In this document: positions 8,756 to 17,241 of the stretch, piece by piece
Position numbering within the stretch: the stretch's first letter is position 1
Layout of the letters: each line of letters begins with the position of its first letter
Source: Sphingobium arseniciresistens
Lineage (GTDB): Bacteria > Pseudomonadota > Alphaproteobacteria > Sphingomonadales > Sphingomonadaceae
Direction of reading: 5' to 3'
Length of the DNA stretch: 64,000 bases
Assembly: GCA_029167225.1 (NCBI GenBank)
Contig: JARFNK010000029.1
Coordinates: forward strand, 1-64,000
Program-made: the position numbers and the translations under genes
The notes under the pieces: generated by a model
The model's database searches: none
What the model was told of the DNA's origin: nothing
The model's input: only the letters and a program-made list of their open reading frames with translations

Positions 8756-9394
8756 ATGAAGGAGAGGCCTACCACAATAATGGGGGTCGCTGTGGATAGG
8801 GTTCGCGCTAAACTCGAATGGTTCAAGACATGTCTGCTGCCGCATGAAGCCGGGCTTCGTGCTCGCTTGCGGCGGATTTTATCCAACCATCATGAACTGG
8901 ATGATATGGTGGCGGAGATCATGACGCGCGCTTATGCCTGCGAGTCATGGGAACGCATCACTGCCGGTCGCTCCTACCTGTTCGCCATCGCGCGGAACCT
9001 GGTGATCGACAATGCCCGCCGGAACAAGGTGGTCAGTTTCGAATCCATCGCCGACCTGGAATTGCTTCAGGCCGGCCCCAATGTAGAGGCACAGATCCAC
9101 GCCCGCGACGCGCTTCGCCAGGTGCAGGAGATCGTCGATACATTGCCGCCGCAGTGCCGCCGCGCCTTCATTCTTCGCCGCATTCATGAAAAATCCATGG
9201 CTGAAATAGCGGAGGAGATGGAATTATCCGTTTCTACTGTTGAAAAACATCTCGCCAAGTCCGTCTCTCTGGTTATGCGTTCTTGGGCGGAGCGTGAAGA
9301 AACGGATTTCGAACGTGCAGAAGTCTTCGGACGTATCAAGCAGGCGGCAGATAGAGGAAGAAGCCGCACGGCTTCTTGTCCGGCTCAGCCTTGA
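8756..9394 (+). CDS. ECF RNA polymerase sigma factor, FecI-like
   Basis: 212 residues as drawn; a start at 8780 (ATGGGGGTC) would give about 204. Sigma region 2 covers HHELDDMVAEIMTRAYACESW and YLFAIARNLVIDNARRN; region 4 covers LPPQCRRAFILRRIHEKSMAEIAEEMELSVSTVEKH (helix-turn-helix). This pattern is that of FecI-type sigma factors, which with a FecR partner and a TonB-dependent receptor turn on iron or carbohydrate uptake genes. The fecR-like gene overlaps its 3' end, but no TonB-dependent receptor follows. The C-terminal ~20 residues after DFERAEV are Arg/Ser-rich and read through the overlap. Confidence 0.88.
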   Translation: MKERPTTIMGVAVDRVRAKLEWFKTCLLPHEAGLRARLRRILSNHHELDDMVAEIMTRAYACESWERITAGRSYLFAIARNLVIDNARRNKVVSFESIADLELLQAGPNVEAQIHARDALRQVQEIVDTLPPQCRRAFILRRIHEKSMAEIAEEMELSVSTVEKHLAKSVSLVMRSWAEREETDFERAEVFGRIKQAADRGRSRTASCPAQP

Positions 9395-10064
9395 CGCCTC
9401 CGACGAGGAGCGCGAGGCCGCGTGCCGCTGGATCGAAGCTGACCCGCGCCATGCCGTCGCCTTCGCCCGCGCAGAAGCGGCGTGGGAATATGCCGAAAGA
9501 CTGAAGGCGAGGCCGATCGAGGATGTGGCCCCGCAACCCGCCAAGTCGGGCAAGCCGAAATTCCCCCTCGCCATCGCCGGACTGGTTGCCGTGTCGCTCG
9601 TCACCATCGGCGGCATCGTGGGCATGCAGAAGCTCCACGATGTGGAGCGCTATCGCACCAACGTCGGGGAAGTCAGCCACGTCCGCCTCGCGGACGGCTC
9701 CGTCATGCATCTGGGCAGCAACTCGGCCGTAGAAGTGCGCCTGTCTCCATCGATCCGCACTGTGCGGTTGCTGAGCGGCGATGTGAGCTTCGACGTCGCG
9801 CATGACAAGGCGCGCCCCTTCGACGTTTCCGTCAACGACAGCGTGATCCGGGCCGTCGGCACGGCCTTCAACCTGCGCCTCAAGCCCGCGCTCGTCGAAC
9901 TGGCCGTGACCGAGGGGACCGTGGACGTGCGGTCCGGCGCGCGGCCGGTGGAGCATGTCTCCGCCGGCAATGGCGCCGCCATCCGCGCGCGCGGTTTTGC
10001 GCGCACGAAGATTTCCGACAGCGGCCATCACGCACATTCCGCCTCGTCCGGCTGCAAGCGATAG
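9315..10064 (+). CDS. FecR-like anti-sigma/sigma regulator, C-terminally short
   Basis: About 249 residues from the GTG at 9315; the frame is open from a TTG at 9240. An N-terminal cytoplasmic DUF4880-like segment (EEEAARLLVRLSLDASDEER ... WIEADPRHAVAFARAEAAWE) precedes a single membrane helix (FPLAIAGLVAVSLVTIGGIV). The periplasmic FecR domain follows (VGEVSHVRLADGSVMHLGSNSAVEV ... GTAFNLRLKPALVELAVTEGTVDV; written here in two parts). FecR proteins usually continue another 60-80 residues with an STN-like domain that contacts the receptor; here the protein stops in a Ser/His-rich tail. The start lies inside the sigma gene, so the two are translationally coupled. It may be functional but receptor-independent, or decaying. 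Confidence 0.75.
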   Translation: MQKSSDVSSRRQIEEEAARLLVRLSLDASDEEREAACRWIEADPRHAVAFARAEAAWEYAERLKARPIEDVAPQPAKSGKPKFPLAIAGLVAVSLVTIGGIVGMQKLHDVERYRTNVGEVSHVRLADGSVMHLGSNSAVEVRLSPSIRTVRLLSGDVSFDVAHDKARPFDVSVNDSVIRAVGTAFNLRLKPALVELAVTEGTVDVRSGARPVEHVSAGNGAAIRARGFARTKISDSGHHAHSASSGCKR

Positions 10065-10123
10065 GCTATGCCTGCGCGCGCTGACGGCATCGGACCGATC
10101 GGCGTACCGGCGCAGGAGAGACG

Positions 10124-11521
10124 ATGCCCGACCAGACCATGCCTGACCAGACCATGGCCGACCAGACGCCGGCAGGGCCGCAGGGCGCCGCAACGGGCGC
10201 GGCGCGGCCGGGCGCAAAACCCGATATCGTGACGAAAGGGCGCATTTTCGCCATTTTCGGTGGATCGGCGGGCAATCTGGTCGAATGGTATGACTGGTAT
10301 GTCTACTCCGCCTTCTCGCTCTATTTCGCGCCGGTCTTCTTTCCTGCCGGAGACCGCACCGCGCAGCTGCTGAACACGGCGGCGATCTTTGCCGTGGGCT
10401 TCCTGATGCGCCCGGTCGGCGCCTGGATCATGGGCGTCTATGCCGACCGGCACGGTCGCAAGGCGGGGCTTACGCTGTCGATCACGCTGATGTGCGCGGG
10501 GTCGCTGCTGATCGCGGTGACGCCCGGCTATGCCAGCATCGGTATCGCCGCGCCTGCGCTGCTGATGCTCGCGCGGTTGATGCAGGGCCTCTCCGTCGGC
10601 GGCGAATATGGCGCGAGCGCGACCTATCTGTCCGAAATGGCGGGCAGCCGGCATCGCGGTTTCTTCTCCAGCTTCCAATATGTCACGCTCATCATGGGGC
10701 AGCTCGTGGCGCTGGGCGTGCTGCTGCTGCTCCAGCATGTGATGGGGCGCGACGCGCTGGCCGCATGGGGATGGCGCATTCCCTTCGCGATCGGCGGCGT
10801 GCTGGCGGTGATTGTCTTCTACCTGCGCCGCCGGATGATGGAGACGCGATCCTTCGAAACGGTGAAGCAGGGCGAGGCCGATGCGGAAGGGATGCCGCCG
10901 CGATCCAGCATGTTCGCGCTGGTGCGGCACCATCCCGCGCAGGCCGGGCTGGTGCTGGCGCTGACGGCGGGCGGCACGCTCGCCTTCTATGCCTACACCA
11001 CCTACATGCAGAAATTCCTGGTCAACACCGCCGGCTTCAGCATCGAGACGGCCAGCGGCGTGATGGCCGGCGCGCTCGCCATCTACATGCTCCTGCAACC
11101 CGCCGTCGGCGCCCTGTCGGACGTGGTCGGGCGCAAGCCGATCATGGTCGGCTTCGGCATATTGGGGCTGGCGGGCACCGTGCCGATCTTTACCGCGCTG
11201 GAAACGGTGCAGACGTCGTTCCAGGCATTCCTGCTGGTGCTGCTCTCGCTGGTGATCGTCAGCGGCTATACCGCGATCAACGCGGTGGTGAAGGCGGAGC
11301 TCTTCCCGGCCCACATCCGCGCGCTCGGCGTCGCGCTGCCCTATGCCATCGCCAACGCCCTGTTCGGCGGCACGGCGGAATATGTTGCCTTCTGGCTGAA
11401 GGGGCAGGGGATGGAGCCGGCCTTCTACTGGTACGTCTCCGGCATGATCGGCATCTCCCTGATCGCCTATCTCTTCATGCGCGACACCGGCAAGCACAGC
11501 GCGATCGACCGGGATTATTGA
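10124..11521 (+). CDS. MFS transporter, metabolite:H+ symporter (alpha-ketoglutarate permease-like)
   Basis: 465 residues with twelve predicted membrane segments. NLVEWYDWYVYSAFSLYF opens helix 1 and the loop 2-3 signature is DRHGRKAGL, both typical of the MHS family that includes KgtP and ProP. SDVVGRKPIM marks the equivalent loop of the second half. It likely imports a dicarboxylate or similar small acid with protons. The N-terminus is unusual: MPDQTMPDQTMADQTP is a degenerate five-residue repeat before a Gly/Ala-rich cytoplasmic tail. GGAGAG five bases upstream supports the first ATG. It follows fecR by 59 bases and could be in the same transcript. Confidence 0.85.
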   Translation: MPDQTMPDQTMADQTPAGPQGAATGAARPGAKPDIVTKGRIFAIFGGSAGNLVEWYDWYVYSAFSLYFAPVFFPAGDRTAQLLNTAAIFAVGFLMRPVGAWIMGVYADRHGRKAGLTLSITLMCAGSLLIAVTPGYASIGIAAPALLMLARLMQGLSVGGEYGASATYLSEMAGSRHRGFFSSFQYVTLIMGQLVALGVLLLLQHVMGRDALAAWGWRIPFAIGGVLAVIVFYLRRRMMETRSFETVKQGEADAEGMPPRSSMFALVRHHPAQAGLVLALTAGGTLAFYAYTTYMQKFLVNTAGFSIETASGVMAGALAIYMLLQPAVGALSDVVGRKPIMVGFGILGLAGTVPIFTALETVQTSFQAFLLVLLSLVIVSGYTAINAVVKAELFPAHIRALGVALPYAIANALFGGTAEYVAFWLKGQGMEPAFYWYVSGMIGISLIAYLFMRDTGKHSAIDRDY

Positions 11522-11546
11522 AGGGGAAGGGCAAGGGCAAGGCCGG

Positions 11547-12242
11547 TCAGGGTATCAGACCGTCTGCTGCGCCATCGCCCATCATGAGGATGAATGCCAA
11601 CATGCATAGTCCCGCCAGAATGACGATGCCCCCGGCATAGAGAGCGGCCGCCGCTGCGAATGCAAAGATCGAGCGCCTGTAGAGCACGCAGCTTGCGGTC
11701 GCATAACAGATCAGCGGTATCGCCGTGATCGCAAGCCCCAAAGCCTCGCTCGCTTCTGCGAGCCCGTTCGCAAAATAGAGAAAGGGCACTCCGACGGCGT
11801 TGATCGCGAGCGACAAGGTCGCAAATTGTCGCCATGAAACGATTTTACGCGAACCGTTGAGAAGACAGTGCAGAGGTGCGCTGAGCAAGGTCGCGACGAT
11901 CGACAAGCCGATGGCAAGCAGCGCTTCCCCGAGAATGGGCACCTTCGGCAGGAACTGCGCTTCGCCGGGCAGGGCAAGGTCCGCGACACCGCAAAGGGCA
12001 GCCGAGGCCATCATGGAGGACATGGCCTTGCCGAGGCTGAACGTGCCGGCCGCGATATCCTCTGCGAGCTTGCGAGGATGCAGCACCTTGCTGACGGTAT
12101 CCAGATATTCGGCAACCGGCCCGAACAACGGGCGCAGAAGCTGGCTGGATTGGGAGGCGCCCATCTCGGTGCCGCATTGCCCGCAGAACGCGTCGGTATT
12201 CCAGCGCCCGCAATTCGAACATTGCTTCCGGCCCGTGTCCAT
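11547..12242 (-). CDS. Zinc-ribbon membrane protein of unknown function
   Basis: 231 residues. The N-terminus is a compact zinc ribbon: CSNC at residues 8-11 and CGQC at 20-23. After a cytoplasmic linker, roughly five hydrophobic helices follow (about residues 70-90, 100-125, 140-160, 165-190 and 195-222). The layout (short zinc ribbon fused to a Yip1-like membrane domain) recurs in bacterial proteins with no assigned job. GGGAG eight bases before the ATG supports the start. It faces the MFS gene (convergent) and lies downstream of the sirtuin gene on the same strand. Confidence 0.7.
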   Translation of the reverse strand: MDTGRKQCSNCGRWNTDAFCGQCGTEMGASQSSQLLRPLFGPVAEYLDTVSKVLHPRKLAEDIAAGTFSLGKAMSSMMASAALCGVADLALPGEAQFLPKVPILGEALLAIGLSIVATLLSAPLHCLLNGSRKIVSWRQFATLSLAINAVGVPFLYFANGLAEASEALGLAITAIPLICYATASCVLYRRSIFAFAAAAALYAGGIVILAGLCMLAFILMMGDGAADGLIP

Positions 12243-12280
12243 GCGCCTGCTCCCGATATGCCCGCGACCTTACACCAGCA

Positions 12281-12979
12281 TCACCCCAGCATCTCCGCCA
12301 CCCATTCAGGCACCAGCGTGCTCGCCGGGCCAAGGCGGGTCTCCTGGAAATAGATGCTGCCCGCCGACGGATCGAGATTGAGCTCCAGCGTCCGCGCGCC
12401 GACATGGGCCGCGGTCTGTACGAAGCCCGCGGCGGGGTAGACCGCGCCGGAGGTGCCGATGGACACGAACAGGTCGGCGCGGCGCAGGGCCTCGTCGATC
12501 CGGACCATCTCATAGGGCATTTCGCCGAAGAACACGATGTCCGGGCGCAGGCTGGGCGCTTCGCAAAAGGCGCAGTGGGTGGCGGGCGGCAGCGATGCTT
12601 CCCACGGGCGCGCCGCGCCGCAGGCCGCGCACAGCGCCGATTTCAGCTCGCCATGCATGTGCAGCATCCGCTGGGCGCCGGCACGCTCATGCAAATCGTC
12701 CACATTCTGGGTAACGATCAACAGGTCGCCGGGCCATGCGTGATCGAGCGCGGCGAGCGCCTCATGCGCCGGATTGGGCATGACCTCGGCCAGTTTCGCC
12801 CGGCGCTCGTCATAGAAGTGGTGGACGAGGGCGGCATCGCGCCGCAGCGCCTCCGGCGTGCAGACCTCCTCCACGCGATAGCCCTCCCATAGCCCATCGG
12901 GGCCGCGAAAGGTCGCAAGGCCGCTCTCGGCGGAGATGCCCGCGCCGGTCAACACCACGATATTGCGAATGTCTTCCAT
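12281..12979 (-). CDS. cobB: NAD-dependent protein deacylase (sirtuin)
   Basis: 232 residues. Sirtuin motifs in order: GAGISAESGLATFRG (11-25), TQNVDDLHERAG (90-101), catalytic His109 in LHMHGEL, structural zinc pairs C117/C120 and C136/C139, and FFGEMPY. The enzyme removes acyl groups from lysine using NAD+ in the cytoplasm. Tyr56 and Arg59 in FYDERR form the YxxR pair that marks class III sirtuins (CobB, SIRT5) and allows removal of succinyl as well as acetyl groups. It is divergent from dapB and not obviously part of an operon beyond the zinc-ribbon gene downstream. Confidence 0.92.
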   Translation of the reverse strand: MEDIRNIVVLTGAGISAESGLATFRGPDGLWEGYRVEEVCTPEALRRDAALVHHFYDERRAKLAEVMPNPAHEALAALDHAWPGDLLIVTQNVDDLHERAGAQRMLHMHGELKSALCAACGAARPWEASLPPATHCAFCEAPSLRPDIVFFGEMPYEMVRIDEALRRADLFVSIGTSGAVYPAAGFVQTAAHVGARTLELNLDPSAGSIYFQETRLGPASTLVPEWVAEMLG

Positions 12980-13098
12980 CGCAGGATCATAGGCGCAAAA
13001 ACGCGGTCATGTCGATCTCGTGATGACAAGCGCGAACGCCCGTGGCATCGCGCCGACAGACACGAGAGACGTACACGAAAACAGGCGAGCATCACGGC

Positions 13099-13872
13099 AT
13101 GGCGGGTATCAGCATCGGCATTTTCGGCGCGGCGGGCCGCATGGGGCAGGCGATCGCGGCGGTCGCTACCGATACGGGGTTGGCGATCGCGGGCGGCGTG
13201 GACCGGGCGGGCAGCGCGGGCGAGATCGCACCGGGAAAGCCGATCGGCGCGGATGCGGCGGCGCTGGCGCAGGCGAGCGACGTGCTCATCGACTTTTCGG
13301 TGCCGGCGGCGCTGGCGGCGAACCTGGATGCCTGCGTGGCGGCAGGCAAGCCCGTGGTCATCGGCACCACCGGGCTGGAGGCGGAGCATCATGCGCTGAT
13401 CGACGCGGCGGCGCGGTCCATCCCCGTGCTGCAGACCGGGAACACCTCGCTGGGCGTCAACCTTCTGGCGGCGCTGGTGGAGGATGCCGCGCGGCGGCTG
13501 GGCGATGACTGGGATATCGAGATCGTCGAGATGCACCACCGGCACAAAGTCGATGCGCCCTCCGGCACGGCATTGCTGCTGGGTGAGGCGGCGGCGCGCG
13601 GGCGCAACATCATCCTGGCGGATCATCGCGAGAGCGGGCGGGACGGCATCACCGGCGCGCGCGGGCGCGGCGTCATCGGCTTTGCGGCGCTGCGCGGCGG
13701 ATCGGTGGCGGGCGACCATCAGGTCATCCTGGCGACCGAGGGCGAGCGGATCGAGATCGGTCATCGCGCCGAGAACCGTGCGATCTTCGCGCGCGGCGCG
13801 GTGAAGGCGGCGCAGTGGCTGGCGGGGCAAAAGCCTGGCCGCTACGACATGAAGGGCGTGCTGGGGCTGTAA
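13099..13872 (+). CDS. dapB: 4-hydroxy-tetrahydrodipicolinate reductase
   Basis: 257 residues. The Rossmann motif IGIFGAAGRMGQAI begins at residue 5; VVIGTTGLE, the active-site region EMHHRHKVDAPSGTALLLGEA with its two conserved His/Lys residues, and the FGLRGGSVAGDH-like segment (here FAALRGGSVAGDH) follow. DapB reduces the dihydrodipicolinate precursor with NAD(P)H in the diaminopimelate/lysine pathway, serving peptidoglycan synthesis. I start at ATG 13099 (AGGCGAG upstream). The gene for another step of the same pathway, dapF, is also in this window near 44.2 kb. nth follows after five bases. Confidence 0.95.
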   Translation: MAGISIGIFGAAGRMGQAIAAVATDTGLAIAGGVDRAGSAGEIAPGKPIGADAAALAQASDVLIDFSVPAALAANLDACVAAGKPVVIGTTGLEAEHHALIDAAARSIPVLQTGNTSLGVNLLAALVEDAARRLGDDWDIEIVEMHHRHKVDAPSGTALLLGEAAARGRNIILADHRESGRDGITGARGRGVIGFAALRGGSVAGDHQVILATEGERIEIGHRAENRAIFARGAVKAAQWLAGQKPGRYDMKGVLGL

Positions 13873-13877
13873 GCGCC

Positions 13878-14555
13878 ATGAAGGCCGCCGACATCTTCGA
13901 CTTCTACAGCCGCCTTGCGGAGGCGAACCCGGCGCCGCGCACGGAGCTGGAATATGGCAATGACTATCAGCTGCTGGTCGCCGTCACCCTTTCCGCGCAG
14001 GCGACGGACGTGGGCGTCAACAAGGCGACGCGCGCGCTGTTCCGCGAGGTGAAGACCCCCGCGCAGATGGTCGCGCTGGGCGAGGAGGGCTTGAAGGCCC
14101 ATATCAAGACCATCGGGCTCTTCAACGCGAAGGCCAAGAATGTCATCGCGCTCTCCGAAATCCTCGTGCGCGATTTCGGCGGGGAGGTGCCGCAGGATCG
14201 CGACCTGCTGACGACCCTGCCGGGGGTGGGGCGCAAGACCGCCAATGTGGTAATGAACACGGCCTTTGGCTCGGAAACCTTCGCGGTCGACACCCACATC
14301 TTCCGCGTCGGCAACCGCACGGGCCTCGCGCCCGGCAAGACGGTGCTGGCGGTGGAGCAGAAGCTGGACAAGCAGACGCCCGGCCCCTTCCGCCGCGACG
14401 CGCATCACTGGCTGATCCTGCATGGCCGCTATGTGTGCAAGGCGCGCAAGCCCGAATGCTGGCGCTGTATCGTGGCCGACCTGTGCCGCTTCAAGCCCAA
14501 GACGCCGCCGCCCAAGGTCGCCACGCCGAGAACGCCGGGGCCGAAGGTCGCGTGA
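13878..14555 (+). CDS. nth: Endonuclease III
   Basis: 225 residues. The helix-hairpin-helix LPGVGRKTANVV holds catalytic Lys120; Asp138 in VDTHIFRV is the second catalytic residue. The C-terminal [4Fe-4S] cluster is intact: Cys187-X6-Cys194-X2-Cys197-X5-Cys203. The enzyme is a DNA glycosylase/AP lyase that removes oxidised pyrimidines in base excision repair. The C-terminal tail beyond the cluster is Pro/Lys-rich. It starts five bases after dapB and is presumably cotranscribed with it. Confidence 0.96.
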   Translation: MKAADIFDFYSRLAEANPAPRTELEYGNDYQLLVAVTLSAQATDVGVNKATRALFREVKTPAQMVALGEEGLKAHIKTIGLFNAKAKNVIALSEILVRDFGGEVPQDRDLLTTLPGVGRKTANVVMNTAFGSETFAVDTHIFRVGNRTGLAPGKTVLAVEQKLDKQTPGPFRRDAHHWLILHGRYVCKARKPECWRCIVADLCRFKPKTPPPKVATPRTPGPKVA

Positions 14556-14669
14556 CATGCGCCGCATGATGGTGCGTCGCGGGGCGCCCTGCGCCGTGCT
14601 ATGTTACGGAATATTGCATGGCGCGGCGTCTTGCATGCAGGGCGTTGTTTCGGGACAAGGAGAGTTGCC

Positions 14670-15068
14670 ATGATCCAAGATACTACCGCGATCCGCATGA
14701 TCGCCGGGCTCGCGCTGGCCGTGGCGCTGGGCGCCAGCGCGCCTTCCGCCGCGAAGAAGCCGACGCCCGTGCCGCTGGAACCCACCGGCAAGACGATGAG
14801 CTGTGTGCAGACGAACCGCATCCGCCAGACCGACGTGCGCGACGACAAGACCATCGATTTCCGCATGATCGACGGCAAGGTGTATCGCAACACGCTGCCC
14901 TATTCCTGCTCGGGCCTCGGCTTTGAAAAGAGCTTCATCTACAAGACGAGCATCTCCCAGCTCTGCTCGGTCGACACCATCACGGTGTTTCGCGCCGGCG
15001 GGGCGGGGATTCCCGGCCCGACCTGCGGCCTGGGCACCTTCGCGGAAATGAAGAAGCCCGCAAAATAG
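14670..15068 (+). CDS. Small exported protein of unknown function
   Basis: 132 residues. A signal peptide is visible (RMIAGLALAVALGASAPSAA, cleavage probably near residue 28), so the product should reach the periplasm. The mature part holds four cysteines (in SCVQT, YSCSGL, LCSVD and TCGLG), suggesting two disulfides. Arg/Asp-rich central residues (NRIRQTDVRDDKTIDFR) follow the first cysteine. I do not recognise a named domain; similar small cysteine-containing proteins are often annotated as hypothetical in sphingomonads. AAGGAGAG upstream sets the start at 14670. Confidence 0.7.
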   Translation: MIQDTTAIRMIAGLALAVALGASAPSAAKKPTPVPLEPTGKTMSCVQTNRIRQTDVRDDKTIDFRMIDGKVYRNTLPYSCSGLGFEKSFIYKTSISQLCSVDTITVFRAGGAGIPGPTCGLGTFAEMKKPAK

Positions 15069-15170
15069 GCTGGCAGGAAAGATGCGAAGAGCGCGCGCGC
15101 ACTCTTCGCATTTTGCCGCTGGCTTTGCCCCGCAGCCTTTGCTAAGCGCCCTCGACGGTCATTGACCAAG

Positions 15171-15247
<77 letters not shown>

Positions 15248-15288
15248 TTTCCATCCCATGACAGGCAATGGCCGCCGCGCACGGATCG

Positions 15289-15915
15289 TCATTCCCGGTC
15301 CGGCTGTGCCTGCGGCGAGGCGCGGATGAAGGCGTTCAGGGTCAGGCAGTTCGCTTCGATCTCCGGGATCCTGCCCCAGTCCATCCGCGCGCCGAAGCGG
15401 CGGGCGTTTACCAACTGTGGAACGAGGCAGATGTCCGCCAGCGTCACGCTGTCTCCAAAGCAGAAGCGCCCGCGCCCGTCGGCGATCAGGGCCGCGCACG
15501 CCTCCAGCCCATCCTCGATCACGTCGCGCGCCCACCCGGTCACGGCGGCTTCGTCCATGCCCAGCGCGCGCAGGCGGTCGAGGATCTTCAGATTCTGGAT
15601 CGGATGGATGTCGCAGGCGATCGCCTGCGCAAAGGCGCGTATCCTTGCCCGTGCGATCGGATCGGCGGGAAGCAGCGGCGGCTCTGGCACGATCTCGTCG
15701 AGATATTCGCAGATCGCGAGCGACTGGGTGAGCACGGCCCCGTCGGTTTCCAGCGCGGGCACGAGGCCCTGCGGGTTCAGCGCCAGATAGGCGGGGTCGC
15801 GCTGCTCGCCCTTGCGCAGATGAAGGGGGTGGTCCTCATAGGGCAGTCCCTTGAGGTTCAGCGCGATCCTGACGCGATAGGATGCGGTCGAGCGGAAATA
15901 GCCGTGCAGTATCAT
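15289..15915 (-). CDS. maiA: Maleylacetoacetate isomerase (zeta-class glutathione S-transferase)
   Basis: 208 residues. The N-terminal thioredoxin-like domain begins [22 protein letters not shown], with the SSxxxR/W-type glutathione-binding motif of zeta GSTs here as [18 protein letters not shown] and [11 protein letters not shown] bind glutathione. The all-helical C-terminal domain has [17 protein letters not shown]. MaiA isomerises maleylacetoacetate to fumarylacetoacetate in tyrosine/homogentisate breakdown, or acts on maleylpyruvate. Neighbouring genes of that pathway are absent from the window, so the exact substrate is inferred from family only. Confidence 0.85.
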   Translation of the reverse strand: MILHGYFRSTASYRVRIALNLKGLPYEDHPLHLRKGEQRDPAYLALNPQGLVPALETDGAVLTQSLAICEYLDEIVPEPPLLPADPIARARIRAFAQAIACDIHPIQNLKILDRLRALGMDEAAVTGWARDVIEDGLEACAALIADGRGRFCFGDSVTLADICLVPQLVNARRFGARMDWGRIPEIEANCLTLNAFIRASPQAQPDRE

Positions 15916-16021
15916 CGTGCCTTCATCCTCTCGATCTTGCCTGGCCGCATGACGGCTGGCTTTGCCAGGATGATAGCGGGAATTGGGGGCGGTCGCATCC
16001 TTTGCTGAGGATCGACGGTGA

Positions 16022-16645
16022 CTATGCGCGTCCTGTGGTCTCGCGGCATTGCATGATGGCGATGGTCCAGAACAGGCCGAAGGCCCATCCGCCGATGACG
16101 TCGCTCGGCCAGTGGACGCCGAGCATGGGGCGGGACAGGCCGATGACGAGGCTGAGCGCCAGCGCGGCGATGACGGGCGTGCGCCTGCCGCCCAGCATCA
16201 GCGCGATCACCAGGCCCGTCATCAGTGAATTGGCGGCATGGCCGCTGGGAAAGCTGGCGGACTGAACGGCCACCAGATGGACTTCGGTGGGGCGTGGACG
16301 GGCGATCAGCCATTTTTGCAGCTCCACCGCGGCGCGACCCGCCTCGATGGCGATGAACAGCATCATGGCATCGCGGTGCCTTCCGCGAATCAGAAGCCAG
16401 ATCGTCGCCGCGACCGTCGCGATGAGCAGGGGCAGCCATCCGCCCAATTGCGTGACCATGCGCGCGGCCGATGAGAGGGCGGGATATTGCCGTGCGTAAA
16501 GGTTGGAGAGCAGCGCCGCATCCAGCGTCGAATGCTGTCCGCCCCAACTGAGCGCTGCGAGCCAGAGGATTGCGAGGATCAGGAGCAGGCCGACTGCCGC
16601 ATGCCCCCACCGCGCGCGACCCCTGTCGGCGTTTTGGATATTCAT
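16022..16645 (-). CDS. PAP2-family membrane phosphatase
   Basis: 207 residues and about six membrane helices. The three-part PAP2 active site is complete: KWLIARPRP, then SFPSGHAANS, then SRPMLGVHWPSDVIGG. Such enzymes dephosphorylate lipid phosphates (phosphatidic acid, undecaprenyl pyrophosphate or similar) at the periplasmic face. The substrate cannot be read from sequence. It is a single gene, transcribed away from the HU gene. Confidence 0.9.
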   Translation of the reverse strand: MNIQNADRGRARWGHAAVGLLLILAILWLAALSWGGQHSTLDAALLSNLYARQYPALSSAARMVTQLGGWLPLLIATVAATIWLLIRGRHRDAMMLFIAIEAGRAAVELQKWLIARPRPTEVHLVAVQSASFPSGHAANSLMTGLVIALMLGGRRTPVIAALALSLVIGLSRPMLGVHWPSDVIGGWAFGLFWTIAIMQCRETTGRA

Positions 16646-16960
16646 CGGGGATGTTCGGCCGGGAGTTTCGTCATGGCGATGAACGGCACCTTGTGTCTTT
16701 CACGTCGTGTCTTTCCACGTCGAGCGAATCCCTTGCGACATCACCGGCGGCGACGTTCACGGAGCGCCGAATCCGCCTGAAAAGCCTGCCGATTTGCCCT
16801 TGCGGCCGGCTTTTTTGCCGTTTCAGGGCGGCAAAAGCCGGATTTGAGCCGAAACGCCACCCCATATGTCACATTTTCCGTTGTTTGGCGCACATCATCC
16901 ATGGATATCCGCCGCGAGGGCGGCTATGCGAAGCCCTCTTCAACAGAGGAAGTTACTTAT
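16646..16960. other. Gene-free region upstream of HU
   Basis: 315 bases between divergent PAP2 and HU genes with no convincing coding frame. It holds GC-rich segments (GCGGCCGGC and GCCGG/CCGGC pieces) and a poly-T run after GCCGGC near 16810. It should contain both promoters; I cannot assign the boxes with confidence. Confidence 0.4.
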
Positions 16961-17236
16961 ATGAACAACAGCGATCTCGCCGACAGCATTGCCACGACCC
17001 ACAGCCTGACCAAGGCTGACGCGCGCAAGCTGGTCGATGGCCTGCTCTCTGCCATCGCCGATGCCGCTGCCAAGGGTGAGGAAATCTCGCTCAACGGCTT
17101 CGGCAAGTTCAAGGTCAAGGATACGCCGGCTCGCGAAGGTCGCAACCCGGCGACCGGTGAGACCATCCAGATCGCGGCCGCGAAGAAGCTGGCCTTCACG
17201 CCTGCCAAGGCGCTGAAGGACAAGCTGAACGGCTAA
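16961..17236 (+). CDS. HU-family DNA-binding protein
   Basis: 91 residues, the standard HU length. Recognisable stretches are MNNSDLADSIATTHSLTKADARK, the GEEISLNGFGKFKVK strand and the RNPATGETIQI arm whose Pro intercalates between base pairs (first stretch quoted in part). HU bends and compacts DNA in the nucleoid. The gene has GAGGA before the ATG; longer frames upstream are not supported. The ybaK-like gene starts five bases after its stop. Confidence 0.96.
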   Translation: MNNSDLADSIATTHSLTKADARKLVDGLLSAIADAAAKGEEISLNGFGKFKVKDTPAREGRNPATGETIQIAAAKKLAFTPAKALKDKLNG

Positions 17237-17241
17237 TCCCT

